From: Nocardioides sp. T2.26MG-1
GTDB lineage: Bacteria; Actinomycetota; Actinomycetes; Propionibacteriales; Nocardioidaceae
DNA: 64,000 nt
Assembly: GCF_950101795.1 (NCBI RefSeq)
Contig: NZ_CATNLZ010000033.1
Span: forward strand, 184,916-248,915
Direction: 5' to 3'
How positions within the stretch are numbered: position 1 is the first letter of the stretch; each line of letters starts with the position of its first letter. This document shows positions 1 to 7,907 of this stretch, piece after piece. Position numbers and translations under genes: made by a program. The notes beneath the pieces were generated by a model, which searched no databases, had not been told where the DNA came from, and saw nothing but the letters and a program-made list of their open reading frames with translations.

Positions 1-106
1 CGACGTCCTCGGGCCCGCAGGTGCAGCTGCCGTCGCGGTAGAAGCCGGTCATCGGATCGGTGCCGCACGGCTCCAGCGGCGACCCGAAGACGTTCAGCTC
101 CTCCAT
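1..106 (-). CDS. DUF2237 family protein, N-terminal fragment
   Basis: This is the first 35 codons of a gene that runs off the left edge. The peptide reads MEELNVFG, then PLEPCGTDPMTGFYRDG and a Cys-rich CTCGPEDV. The pattern NV.G.PL.PC..DP.TGF.RDG matches the start of the small DUF2237 proteins, which are about 120 residues long and of unknown function. I chose the ATG whose complement is at 104-106 because it lies just before the conserved block. Only the N-terminus is visible, so the family call rests on that motif. Confidence 0.75.
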   Translation of the reverse strand, partial: MEELNVFGSPLEPCGTDPMTGFYRDGSCTCGPEDV

Positions 107-139
107 CAGGTCAGGTCCGGCATCGGGCCAGGTCCGACA

Positions 140-577
140 TCAGGCCAGCGCCCAGATGCCGGGGCGGCCCTTGACCATCGCGCCCTCGGCGACCAGCGAC
201 TGCCGGGCACGGCGGGCGGCGTAGCGCCACCGCAGCTCGCCCTCGGGGGTCAACTCCCGGTCGGCGTCGGTGAGCCGCTCCTCCATCCGGATCTCGAGCT
301 CGAGGAACACGTCGTCCTGCTCCATCTCGCCGCCGGCCTCGGACAGCACGGCGAGGATCTCGGGCTTGAACACGTCCGGCGGGGTCCAGCGGTGCCGCAC
401 GGGACGGGCCGGCGCGGCCGGCGCCGACGTGCGGGAGGAGGTGGTCGCCGACTTGCGGACGACGGTCCTGGAGGCCGGCGCCTTGCGCACCGTCGGCGGC
501 GGTGGGGCCGGCGGGTTGCCGTGGATGCACGTGGACTTCGGCAGGTCACACAGCTCGCAGTAGTCCTCGTCGCTCAT
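140..577 (-). CDS. Hypothetical protein with N-terminal Cys/His cluster and C-terminal winged-helix-like region
   Basis: A 145-residue protein with three parts. Residues 1-23 hold a CELC...CIHG cluster that could bind zinc. Residues 24-65 are Pro/Ala/Arg/Ser-rich and probably disordered. Residues 66-145 (PPDVFKPEILAVLSEAG to KGRPGIWAL) resemble the winged-helix domain found at the N-terminus of Mrr-type restriction proteins, but no nuclease domain is attached. A DNA-binding role is an inference. It is divergent from the next gene, leaving about 130 bases for control signals. I recognise no named family. Confidence 0.7.
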   Translation of the reverse strand: MSDEDYCELCDLPKSTCIHGNPPAPPPPTVRKAPASRTVVRKSATTSSRTSAPAAPARPVRHRWTPPDVFKPEILAVLSEAGGEMEQDDVFLELEIRMEERLTDADRELTPEGELRWRYAARRARQSLVAEGAMVKGRPGIWALA

Positions 578-706
578 CGGGGTCAGCCTACCGTCCGGGC
601 CGCGAGGAATCGCCGGGCGGGGTTCGGCGAACTAGGCTGGAGAAGGACACCGGAGGCGACGGCGTACGACGACGACGACGAGCCCCGGCCCGGAACGGGA
701 CAACGC

Positions 707-1297
707 ATGACTGTCGAGCGAACCACCCACTGGCGACCGACGGACAGCGAGGTCGCTCCCGACCCGGTCCCGCCGGGCGAGGCCGAGGACGCCTGGGCCG
801 CGGCGGCCCGCGACATCCTCAAGGGCGTCGCCGGCACCTACCACAAGCTGATCGACCGCACCGAGCTCGCCGCCCAGGTGCAGGAGGCCAGCGGCATCCA
901 CTCGAGCAAGAACCCGCACTACTGGCTGAGCCGGGTGCTCGCCCAGGTCGCGGCGGTCAACGTCGTCGACGGCGAGCCGCCGCTGACGGCCCTGGTCGTG
1001 CACCGCCAGACCGGCGCCGTGGGCGACGACTACGACGAGGTGCTCCGACTCACCGGCGCCGACCCCATCACCGACGAGGTCGCCCGCGAGAAGCACGCGG
1101 CCGCGGCCCGGATGGAGTGCTACCGCTGGGCCGGCGCGACGATGCCCGCCAGCGGCGGCCACCCGGCGCTGTCCCCGCGGCTCGACCAGCGCATCGTGCG
1201 CGAGCGCAAGCGGGCCCGCGACGAGGCCGCGCCGACCGTGTGCCCCACCTGCTTCATGGCGATCCCGCCGACCGGGGTCTGCGACAACTGCGGCTGA
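707..1297 (+). CDS. Hypothetical protein with C-terminal zinc ribbon
   Basis: A 196-residue soluble protein starting MTVERTTHWRP at the ATG at 707. The reading frame stays open further upstream but that part has atypical composition. The body is mostly charged helix, with repeated mention-worthy blocks such as KNPHYWLSRVL and MECYRWAG. The last 20 residues form a CPTC...CDNCG zinc ribbon, with two CxxC pairs about 10 residues apart, that ends exactly at the stop. The protein looks like an intracellular nucleic-acid or protein-binding factor of actinobacteria, but I cannot name a family. No operon partner is evident, since the next gene faces it. Confidence 0.7.
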   Translation: MTVERTTHWRPTDSEVAPDPVPPGEAEDAWAAAARDILKGVAGTYHKLIDRTELAAQVQEASGIHSSKNPHYWLSRVLAQVAAVNVVDGEPPLTALVVHRQTGAVGDDYDEVLRLTGADPITDEVAREKHAAAARMECYRWAGATMPASGGHPALSPRLDQRIVRERKRARDEAAPTVCPTCFMAIPPTGVCDNCG

Positions 1298-1358
1298 GGC
1301 CGGCCCGGCTGCTGTAGCCCCGAGTTACCCCTTGTTCCCACCATCATGGGGCGGCACT

Positions 1359-4300
1359 TCAGCTCGCGTGGACCACGAACGGCGCCGTGACCACGGTCCC
1401 GTCGCCGAGCCGGAACTGCGCCCACAGCCGGTAGGCGCCGGCCACCTCGAACCTGGCGTGCAGGTCGAGCTCGGGCCCGAACTTCGTGCCGGGCAGCGCC
1501 AGCACCGGACGGCCCTCGTCGTCGAAGGTCTCCGCGTGGTGGTGGCCGAACCGGGTGCCGTCCTCGCGCATCACGACCACGTGGCCCGCGGCGCCCAGGT
1601 AGGGCTCGAGGTCGTCGACCGGGGCGCCGGTCGCCGCGTCCGTGAAGCCGAGCGTGAAGTCGCTGACGTCGTCCACGTGCGCGTCGCCGGCCAGCGTGAT
1701 CCGCACGCCGTCGACGGTCGCCTCGCGCACGTCGCCGGCGGGCAGCGTCTCGGCGGGCGGCACCTGACCGGCGACGGTCACGTCCTGCTCGTCGATGACG
1801 TCGGACAGCTGGCCCTCGCGGCGCATCTCGGTGTGCAGCGCGTAGGTGCCCGCCGTCGGGAACGTCACGTCGACGGTGAACACACCGTCCTGGTCGGTGC
1901 GCTCGGGGTGCAGGTGGGCGAAGGTGCCGAGGTCGGTGCGGGTGACGATCAGGTGCATCCACACCTGGTGGGTGCGGACCAGGTCGCCAACCGGGTCGCC
2001 CGTCTCGGCGTCGCGGACGGTCACGGTGATCGGGGTCGGCACGCCCGGGCGTACGTCGCCGGGCACGTCCAGCGCCACCTCGAGCCCGGCGTGCTCGGCG
2101 CTCACGGGAGGCACGTCGGCCTCCTCCATCACGCTCATCAGCGGCCGCATCGGCATGCCCATGCCCTCCTGCCAGCTGAGCACGCCGTTCATCCCGCGCT
2201 CGGCCTGGTCGGTGCGGCTGAGCCAGGTGAAGCCGACACCGACGGCGATCGCCACGACCGCGATGCCGGCGAGGTAGCCCCAGTCCATGACCCGGCCCCA
2301 GCCGGTGGGGCTCTTGGGGGGCTTGCGGAGCCGCAGCGCGTTGGTGACGACGCTGACCGAGCTCATCGCCATCGCGGCGCTCGCGAGCACCGGGTCGAGC
2401 AGCAGCCCGTCCCACCAGTACAGGGCGCCGGCGGCGACGGGGACCAGCAGCACGTTGTAGGCGAAGGCCCAGACCAGACCCTGCTTGATCGTGGTGACGG
2501 TGCGCCGCGACAGCTCGATCGCGGAGACGATGCCGTGCAGGTCGCCGCCGACCAGCGTGATGTCGGACGCCGCGATCGCGACGTCGGTGCCGGTGCCGAT
2601 CGCGATGCCGAGGTCGGCCTGGGCGAGGGCCGGCGCGTCGTTGACGCCGTCGCCGACCATCGCGACCACCTGGCCGGCGGCCTGCAGCTCGGCGACTCGC
2701 TGCGCCTTGTCGGCCGGGCGTACGTCGGCCATCACGTGGTCGATCCCGACCTGGCCGGCGACCGCGTGTGCGGTCTCGGCGTTGTCGCCGGTGACCATCC
2801 AGACCTCGAGGCCGAGGTCGTGCAGGGCGGCCACCGCGGCGGCCGAGGAGTCCTTGACGGTGTCGGCCACGGTCACGGCCCCGGCCAAGGCGCCGTCCAC
2901 GGCGACGTAGACGCCGGCAACCCCGAGCGAGGCGGTGTCGATGCCGTGCTCGGCGAGGTGGGCGGCGTTGCCGGCCAGCACCGTGCGGCCGCCGATCTCG
3001 GCGACCACGCCGTGGCCGGGCACCGAGTCGAACGACGAGACGACCGGCAGCGCGAGCCCGCGCTCCTGTGCGCCGCGGACGATCGCCTCACCGACGGGGT
3101 GCTCGCTGCCGACCTCGGCCGCCGCGACCAGCGCGAGCAGCTCGTCGGCATCCCAGCCCTCGGTCGTGGTGACCTCCGCGAGGTCGGGGCGGCCGCGGGT
3201 GATCGTGCCGGTCTTGTCGAGCACGATGGCGGTCAGCCGCCGCGCGGTCTCGAGCGCCGCGCCGTCGCCGACCAGGATGCCCAGCTCGGCGGCCTTGCCG
3301 GTGCCGACCATGACCGCGGTCGGCGTGGCCAGGCCGAGGGCACAGGGGCAGGCGATGATCAGCACCGCGACCGTCGTACCGATCGCGAGGACCAGCCGGT
3401 CGGTCTCGGGGCCGAAGAGCAGCCAGCCGAGGAACGTCGCGAGCGCGACCACCAGCACCGCGGGCACGAACCACGCGGACACCCGGTCGGCGAGACGCTG
3501 CATCGGCGGCGCGCTGCCCTGGGCCTCCTCGACGAGCCGCACGATCTGGGCCAGCGTGCTGTCCGCGCCGACGGCGGTGGTGCGGACGACGAGGGTGCCG
3601 GTGGTGTTGACGGTGGCACCGATCACGGCGTCCCCGGACACCTTCTCGACCGGGACGCTCTCGCCGGTCAGCATCGACTCGTCGACCGCCGAGCGGCCCT
3701 CGACGACCACGCCGTCGACCGGGAGCTTCTCCCCCGGCCGGACCCGCACCTGGTCGCCGACGACGACCTGCGCGATGGGCACGTCGACCTCGGCACCATC
3801 GCGCAGCACCCGCGCGGTCGTCGGGGCGAGCCCGACCAGGGCCTTGATCGAGGCGGCGGTGCGCTTCTTGGCCTTGAGCTCCAGCCACCGGCCCATCAGC
3901 ACCAGCGCGAGCACGATCAGCGCGGTCTCGAAGTAGAGGTGGAGCGGCAGCCCCCAGCGCTCGGCCTGGCCCGGCCACAGCGTCACGAACGCGCTGTAGG
4001 CGTAGGCGACGCCGGTGCCGAGCGCGACCAGCGTGTCCATGCTCGACGACCGGTGCTTGGCGTTCTGCCAGGCCCGCTGGTAGATCTCGCGCCCGGCCCA
4101 GAACTGCGTGACGGTCGCGACCACGAGGAGCAGCGGCATCAGCCAGTCCATCGTGTCGATGTGGACCGGCAGGTACATCACGCCCATCAGCGCGAGCCCG
4201 ACGACCAGGGTCACCTGCCACTTGCGTCGCAGCCGGGCGATCTCGACGTCGCGGCGCGCGTCGAGCTCGGCGATCGGGTCGGCGGCCTCCGCCGGCGCAG

Positions 4301-4571
4301 GTGCGTCCGGGGCGCTCGGGCCCGCCGGCTTGGCCGGCGGGCGGACGGTGCCGGCGTACCCCGCCTTCTCGACGGCGGCGCTCAGCACCTCAGGGGCGAC
4401 GACCGCGGGGTCGTAGGTGACCGCGGCCGTCTCGGTGGCCAGGTTGACCGAGGCCTCCACGACGCCGTCGACACGCGAGAGCGCCTTCTGGACTCGGCCG
4501 ACGCACGACGCGCAGGTCATGCCCTCGATGTCGAGGGTGCTCTCGGTGGTCGTCGGGGTCGTGGTGGTCAT
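1359..4571 (-). CDS. copA: Copper-exporting P1B-type ATPase with extra C-terminal extracytoplasmic domains
   Basis: A 1070-residue heavy-metal P-type ATPase that would pump Cu(I) out across the membrane. In order it shows an N-terminal HMA domain with GMTCASC (residues about 17-23), membrane helices, the TGES actuator loop, the CPC metal site in a membrane helix, the DKTGT phosphorylation loop, SEHP in the nucleotide domain, GDGVND, and the MAMSSVSVVTNALRLR end usual for CopA near residue 755. Typical CopA proteins stop there. This one continues about 310 residues: one more membrane helix, then two beta-rich YtkA/FixH-like segments rich in His and Met, presumably outside the cell. It lies 16 bases after copZ in the same direction, under the palindromes at 4826-4877. 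Confidence 0.93.
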   Translation of the reverse strand: MTTTTPTTTESTLDIEGMTCASCVGRVQKALSRVDGVVEASVNLATETAAVTYDPAVVAPEVLSAAVEKAGYAGTVRPPAKPAGPSAPDAPAPAEAADPIAELDARRDVEIARLRRKWQVTLVVGLALMGVMYLPVHIDTMDWLMPLLLVVATVTQFWAGREIYQRAWQNAKHRSSSMDTLVALGTGVAYAYSAFVTLWPGQAERWGLPLHLYFETALIVLALVLMGRWLELKAKKRTAASIKALVGLAPTTARVLRDGAEVDVPIAQVVVGDQVRVRPGEKLPVDGVVVEGRSAVDESMLTGESVPVEKVSGDAVIGATVNTTGTLVVRTTAVGADSTLAQIVRLVEEAQGSAPPMQRLADRVSAWFVPAVLVVALATFLGWLLFGPETDRLVLAIGTTVAVLIIACPCALGLATPTAVMVGTGKAAELGILVGDGAALETARRLTAIVLDKTGTITRGRPDLAEVTTTEGWDADELLALVAAAEVGSEHPVGEAIVRGAQERGLALPVVSSFDSVPGHGVVAEIGGRTVLAGNAAHLAEHGIDTASLGVAGVYVAVDGALAGAVTVADTVKDSSAAAVAALHDLGLEVWMVTGDNAETAHAVAGQVGIDHVMADVRPADKAQRVAELQAAGQVVAMVGDGVNDAPALAQADLGIAIGTGTDVAIAASDITLVGGDLHGIVSAIELSRRTVTTIKQGLVWAFAYNVLLVPVAAGALYWWDGLLLDPVLASAAMAMSSVSVVTNALRLRKPPKSPTGWGRVMDWGYLAGIAVVAIAVGVGFTWLSRTDQAERGMNGVLSWQEGMGMPMRPLMSVMEEADVPPVSAEHAGLEVALDVPGDVRPGVPTPITVTVRDAETGDPVGDLVRTHQVWMHLIVTRTDLGTFAHLHPERTDQDGVFTVDVTFPTAGTYALHTEMRREGQLSDVIDEQDVTVAGQVPPAETLPAGDVREATVDGVRITLAGDAHVDDVSDFTLGFTDAATGAPVDDLEPYLGAAGHVVVMREDGTRFGHHHAETFDDEGRPVLALPGTKFGPELDLHARFEVAGAYRLWAQFRLGDGTVVTAPFVVHAS

Positions 4572-4587
4572 CGGTGCGTCCTCGGCG

Positions 4588-4797
4588 TCAGGAGACCAGC
4601 TCGTAGCCGGCCTCGTCGATGGCCGCCGCGATCTCGTCGTGGGTGAGCGGGCGGGTGGACTGGACGGTCACGTCGCCGGTCTCGAGCTCGACGTGGACCT
4701 CGGTGACGGGCTCCAGCGCGGTCACCTCGCGGGTGACGGCGCCGACGCAGTGGCCGCAGGTCATCCCGTTGACGCGGTAGATGTGCGTGGTGGACAT
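4588..4797 (-). CDS. copZ: Copper chaperone, HMA domain
   Basis: A 69-residue single heavy-metal-associated domain, the usual CopZ size. The metal site GMTCGHC is at residues 11-17, and the rest fits the beta-alpha-beta-beta-alpha-beta fold ending DEAGYEL. It should bind Cu(I) in the cytoplasm and pass it to the HMA domain of the ATPase encoded 16 bases downstream. The ATG follows a GAGGAGAGAC ribosome site at a normal distance. It is the first gene of the copZ-copA unit and its upstream region carries two copper-type palindromes. Confidence 0.92.
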   Translation of the reverse strand: MSTTHIYRVNGMTCGHCVGAVTREVTALEPVTEVHVELETGDVTVQSTRPLTHDEIAAAIDEAGYELVS

Positions 4798-4825
4798 GTC
4801 TCTCTCCTCGTTCGATCCGGACGAT

Positions 4826-4842
4826 ATACCCCAAGGGGGTAT
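4826..4842 (-). promoter_or_regulatory. Copper-type operator palindrome upstream of copZ
   Basis: ATACCCCAAGGGGGTAT is an almost perfect inverted repeat 29 bases before the copZ start. G-tract palindromes of this form are typical CsoR-family (copper-sensing repressor) operators. On the copZ strand it lies in the spacer between a TTCACG and a TATATC element 16 bases apart, so a bound repressor would block that promoter. No csoR gene is in the window. Confidence 0.75.
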
Positions 4843-4860
4843 CACGTGAAGGACCGTAAC

Positions 4861-4877
4861 ATACCCCCTCGGGGTAT
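4861..4877. promoter_or_regulatory. Second copper-type operator palindrome
   Basis: ATACCCCCTCGGGGTAT is a second copy of the palindrome, centred 35 bases from the first. It could cooperate with the first in repressing copZ, or control transcription to the right toward the small ORF at 5005. Confidence 0.7.
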
Positions 4878-5004
4878 GGCTAGAGCCAGGTGGCATCCAG
4901 TCTGAGGTAGCTGGTCGGCGGAAGTAGGGCGATCTCCGGATGCCTCGCCCCACCTCAGGCGCGCAGCGTGGCGTCATCAGCCACGAGCCCGCCAGGAGCA
5001 CCCG

Positions 5005-5163
5005 ATGATCGCCTCGATCTCCATCCCCGACCCGACCGCCGCTCTCATGCTCGCCCAGCTGCGGGTCGACGAGTTCGGCCGGGCGCACGCCGGCGACCGG
5101 GCCGGCCTGCGCCGCCGCCGCCGGTTCCAACACCACGCCCGCCTGCGCAAGCTGCTCGCCTGA
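5005..5163 (+). CDS. Small Arg-rich hypothetical protein
   Basis: A 52-residue ORF (MIASISIPDPTAALMLAQLR, then an Arg/His-rich C-terminus ending RKLLA) with a good AGGAG ribosome site 8 bases before the ATG. It lies between the copper palindromes of copZ and the palindrome of the AhpD-like gene. The N-terminal half looks like a short amphipathic helix and the C-terminal third is strongly basic. I recognise no family. The ribosome site and the codon-like third-position GC argue that it is real. Confidence 0.5.
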   Translation: MIASISIPDPTAALMLAQLRVDEFGRAHAGDRAGLRRRRRFQHHARLRKLLA

Positions 5164-5186
5164 GGAGGTCCGGGGATTCGCGACGG

Positions 5187-5202
5187 ATACCCCCGGGGGT
5201 AT
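5187..5202 (+). promoter_or_regulatory. Perfect copper-type palindrome over a -10 box
   Basis: ATACCCCCGGGGGTAT is a perfect 16-base palindrome of the same type as the two before copZ. It runs straight into TATAGT (5202-5207), which ends 7 bases before the ATG at 5215, so the transcript is probably leaderless and a bound repressor would cover the promoter. Confidence 0.75.
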
Positions 5203-5214
5203 ATAGTCGCGGGC

Positions 5215-5586
5215 ATGACGACCGCCACCACGACCGAGCACGCCCACGGCAAGGACGTGCTCGACGCCCTCTCTCCCCTCCACCGCCAACTGCGCCAGGC
5301 CGTGCCCGACGTCTACAAGGGCTTCGGCGAGCTGCACCGCGCCGCGTTCGCCGCGGGCGCGCTCGACACCCGCATCAAGGAGCTGATCGCGGTCGCGATC
5401 GGCGTGGTCGAGGGCTGCGACGGATGCATCGCCTCGCACGCGCAGGCGGCCGCCAAGGCCGGTGCCAGCAAGCAGGAGGCGGCCGAGGCGATCGGCGTCA
5501 CGTTCCTGATGAAGGGCGGCCCGGCCACCATCTACGGCCCCCGCGCCTACGACGCATTCTGCGAGTTCGCCGACGCCCAGGCCTGA
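5215..5586 (+). CDS. AhpD-like carboxymuconolactone decarboxylase family protein
   Basis: A 123-residue, probably cytoplasmic member of the AhpD/CMD family. It has the redox motif EGCDGCIASHA (CxxC followed by His three residues later) at about residues 64-74, which in AhpD proteins reduces peroxide systems or gives weak alkylhydroperoxidase activity. The size suits a single-domain family member. It starts at an ATG 7 bases after a TATAGT box and has no Shine-Dalgarno. The perfect copper-type palindrome over its promoter suggests it is induced with copZ-copA, perhaps against copper-driven oxidative damage. That role is an inference. Confidence 0.88.
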   Translation: MTTATTTEHAHGKDVLDALSPLHRQLRQAVPDVYKGFGELHRAAFAAGALDTRIKELIAVAIGVVEGCDGCIASHAQAAAKAGASKQEAAEAIGVTFLMKGGPATIYGPRAYDAFCEFADAQA

Positions 5587-5594
5587 GCCGACTG

Positions 5595-6575
5595 TTACCA
5601 GCGGCCGTGGATCGCGGCGCGGAAGTAGGTGTCGTAGATCCGCGTCACGGCGTCGAGCACGGCCTGGGGCAGCGGGTCGATGCTGCCGGCAGCCGCGTTG
5701 GCGCGGGCCTGCTCGGCGTTGCGGGCACCCGGGATCACCGTGGTGACGCCCGGCTGCTGGACGACCCAGGCGAGCGCGGCCTGCGCGGGCGTGACGCCGA
5801 GGTCGCGAACCAGCGCGCTGAACTCCTGCGCCGCGCGCACCCCGGCCTCGAAGTCGACGCCGGAGAACGTCTCACCCACGTCGAACGCGCTGCCGTCGCG
5901 GTTGTAGGTGCGGTGGTCGTCGGCGGCGAACGTCGTGTGCTCGTCGTAGCGGCCGGAGAGCAGCCCTGACGCGAGCGGCACCCGCGCGATGATCGCGACC
6001 CCCGCCTCGGCCGCGGCCGGGAGCACCCGGTCGAGGGGCTTGAGCCGGAACGCGTTGAGGATGATCTGGATCGAGGCGACGTTCGGCCGGGCGATCGCCG
6101 ACAGCGCCTGGTCGACGGTCTCGACGCTCACGCCGTACGCCGCGATCGCACCGGCGGCGACCAGCGTGTCGAGGTCGTCGTACGTCGCGTCCGCGTCGAT
6201 GACCGCGCCCGGCGGGCAGTGCAGCTGCACCAGGTCGAGCGTGTCCACGCCGAGGTTGCGCCGCGAGCGGTCGGTCCACGCCCGGAAGTTGTCCAGCGTG
6301 TAGTTCTCGGGCACCTGGTCCATGCGGCGGCCCATCTTGGTCGCCACGGTGACCTCGGGATGGTCGCGCAGGAACCGGCCGATCACCTGCTCGCTGCGGC
6401 CGTCGCCGTACACGTCGGCGGTGTCGAAGAACGTGACGCCGGCGTCGGTCGAGGCGGCCAGCACGGCGAGGGCGTCGTCCTCGGTGACATCACCCCAGTC
6501 CGCGCCCAGCTGCCAGGTGCCGAGACCGACGACGGAGACCGGACGGCCGGTCCTGCCCAGGGTGCGCTGCTCCAT
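5595..6575 (-). CDS. Aldo/keto reductase
   Basis: A 326-residue NAD(P)H-dependent aldo/keto reductase. The start used is MEQRTLGRTG, the usual family N-terminus; the seven upstream in-frame codons are not needed. The catalytic tetrad residues are visible: Asp and Tyr in FFDTADVYGDGRSEQVIG, Lys in VATKMGRR, His in LVQLHCPP. The C-terminal cofactor region contains VTTVIPGARN. The substrate cannot be told from the sequence; relatives include YghZ- and YdjG-like enzymes. It is convergent with the AhpD-like gene, with only 8 bases between stops. Confidence 0.92.
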   Translation of the reverse strand: MEQRTLGRTGRPVSVVGLGTWQLGADWGDVTEDDALAVLAASTDAGVTFFDTADVYGDGRSEQVIGRFLRDHPEVTVATKMGRRMDQVPENYTLDNFRAWTDRSRRNLGVDTLDLVQLHCPPGAVIDADATYDDLDTLVAAGAIAAYGVSVETVDQALSAIARPNVASIQIILNAFRLKPLDRVLPAAAEAGVAIIARVPLASGLLSGRYDEHTTFAADDHRTYNRDGSAFDVGETFSGVDFEAGVRAAQEFSALVRDLGVTPAQAALAWVVQQPGVTTVIPGARNAEQARANAAAGSIDPLPQAVLDAVTRIYDTYFRAAIHGRW

Positions 6576-6618
6576 GCTCGCGAGTCTGGCACGCACCCCG
6601 CCCGGTCGATCAGGGAGG

Positions 6619-7161
6619 TCACTGAGGCAGGTAGGACAGCACCCGCTTGGAGAACCGGTGCTTGGCCGGCACGTAGTCGTCGGTGCGCGCCGGCTTGTGC
6701 ATCACGTAGGAGCGCACGGACGCCGAGAACCGCTTCGACGGCGCCAGGCAGCTAGGGTCGACGCGCAGCACCGAGCGGCGCCGGTCCATCTTTAGCGACG
6801 CGCAGCCCTGGTCGGTGATCTCGTCGCCCTCGCTGGTCCAGGAGTCGGTCTCGTAGACGGCGTACTCGGAGAACGACGGCCCGGTGATGAACAGGTCCGG
6901 CACCCAGTCGGCGTCGGTGTCGACCCACGCGTCGATCGCGTCCCCGACCTTCACGCGCCGGTCGTGCTGGATCGCGATCGTCGCCTTGCGCCCCTCGGCG
7001 GGGGCGGAGGTGATGGTCACGGACACGACGTCGAAGGCCTTGCCGGGCTCGACCGGGTCCTGGACCGTGAGCGTGGTGGGCGGCTCCGCGCCCGCCGGCG
7101 GCGCCGCCCCCGCCACCAGCGCGAGGGCGGCCAGGGAGGTAGCAACCCGAGTCGTACGCAT
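6619..7161 (-). CDS. Secreted hypothetical protein
   Basis: A 180-residue protein with a clear Sec signal peptide (MRTTRVATSLAALALVAGAAPPAGA, cut after about residue 25). The start is the ATG at 7161, just before the basic n-region, rather than an upstream in-frame codon. The mature part is predicted beta-rich and has two cysteines (DQGCAS and DPSCLA) that could form a disulfide. The segment AWVDTDADWVPDLFITG suggests an exposed, possibly metal-binding loop. I recognise no family. Confidence 0.75.
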   Translation of the reverse strand: MRTTRVATSLAALALVAGAAPPAGAEPPTTLTVQDPVEPGKAFDVVSVTITSAPAEGRKATIAIQHDRRVKVGDAIDAWVDTDADWVPDLFITGPSFSEYAVYETDSWTSEGDEITDQGCASLKMDRRRSVLRVDPSCLAPSKRFSASVRSYVMHKPARTDDYVPAKHRFSKRVLSYLPQ

Positions 7162-7211
7162 ATCGCCAGTGTGCTCCCGCTCGGGGACGGAAAGCACGAG
7201 ACTTAGGTCCC

Positions 7212-7544
7212 GTGACGTACGACGAGCAGCTCGCCGCCCGGCTCCGCGAGATCCTCACCGGGGAGCCCGGCCTCAGCGAGCGGAAGATGTTCGGGGGCCT
7301 GGCGTTCCTGGTCCACGGCAACATGGCGGTCGCGGCGAGCCGGGAGGGCGGGCTGCTGCTCCGCGCCGACCCGGAGCGCACCGAGGAGCTGCTGGGCGAG
7401 CCGCACACCAGCCCCTTCGTGATGCGCGACCGGGAGATGCGCGGCTGGCTGCGTGTCGAGCCCGGCGGCGTCACCGACGACGATGCGCTCGAGCGCTGGG
7501 CCGAGATCGGCGCCGGCTACGCGCGCACGCTGCCGCCCAAATAG
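7212..7544 (+). CDS. TfoX/Sxy N-terminal domain protein
   Basis: A 110-residue stand-alone TfoX N-terminal domain (MTYDEQLAARLREIL, SERKMFGGLAFLVHGNMAV, RPDPE-like turn, RVEPGGVTDDDALERWAEIG). In gamma-proteobacteria the TfoX family controls competence, but short actinobacterial versions are of unknown role. It starts with GTG very close to an upstream gagacttagg stretch and has no Shine-Dalgarno. It is divergent from the secreted-protein gene at 6619-7161 and convergent with the zinc-finger gene at 7575, with a hairpin between stops. Confidence 0.85.
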   Translation: MTYDEQLAARLREILTGEPGLSERKMFGGLAFLVHGNMAVAASREGGLLLRADPERTEELLGEPHTSPFVMRDREMRGWLRVEPGGVTDDDALERWAEIGAGYARTLPPK

Positions 7545-7572
7545 CGCCCGCCGGACCAGGGCCCGGCCGGCG
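7545..7572. terminator. Bidirectional hairpin between convergent genes
   Basis: CGCCCGCCGG (7545-7554) pairs with CCGGCCGGCG (7563-7572) around an 8-base loop, a 10-bp stem with one mismatch. It fills the gap between two converging stop codons and probably ends transcription from both sides. There is no U-run. Confidence 0.5.
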
Positions 7573-7574
7573 CC

Positions 7575-7907
7575 TCAGGCGCAGCCGACGCAGGCGGCCG
7601 CGGTCGGCCGCACCTCGAGCCGCTCCTCGGGGATCGGCCGCCCGCAGACCACGCAGCGTCCGTAGGTACCGTCCTCGACCCGGGCCAGTGCGGCCTCCAC
7701 CTCGGCCAGGTGCTGCTCGGCCTGGCGCACCAGCGCCGCGACCTGCTCGCGCTCGAACGCGATCGTCGCGCCCTCCGGGTCGTGCTCGTCGTCGGCGTTG
7801 GTGTCGCGGGAGGCGTCGACGAACCCGCGGTAGTCGCCGCGCAGCGCGGCGAGCCGCGCCGTCGTACGGCGCCGCTCCTCCTCGAGCCGGTCGCGGGGCG
7901 CGCTCAC
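7575..7907 (-). CDS. DksA/TraR-type zinc-finger protein
   Basis: A 110-residue protein with a charged coiled-coil N-terminal two thirds (RDRLEEERRRTTARL ... QHLAEVEAALARVEDGTYG) and a C-terminal four-Cys finger, CVVC...CVGC. This is the layout of DksA/TraR-family proteins, which enter the RNA polymerase secondary channel. I chose the GTG at 7907 because it gives the coiled coil its full length. That GTG overlaps the stop codon of rlmC as GTGA, so translation is probably coupled. Confidence 0.82.
   Translation of the reverse strand: MSAPRDRLEEERRRTTARLAALRGDYRGFVDASRDTNADDEHDPEGATIAFEREQVAALVRQAEQHLAEVEAALARVEDGTYGRCVVCGRPIPEERLEVRPTAAACVGCA

Noticed and set aside
1332..4646. Very long plus-strand open frame (1104 codons) over copA
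   Set aside because: It is the GC-rich shadow of copA: low-complexity His/Asp/Arg/Gly peptide, no domain, while the opposite strand has every P-type ATPase motif.
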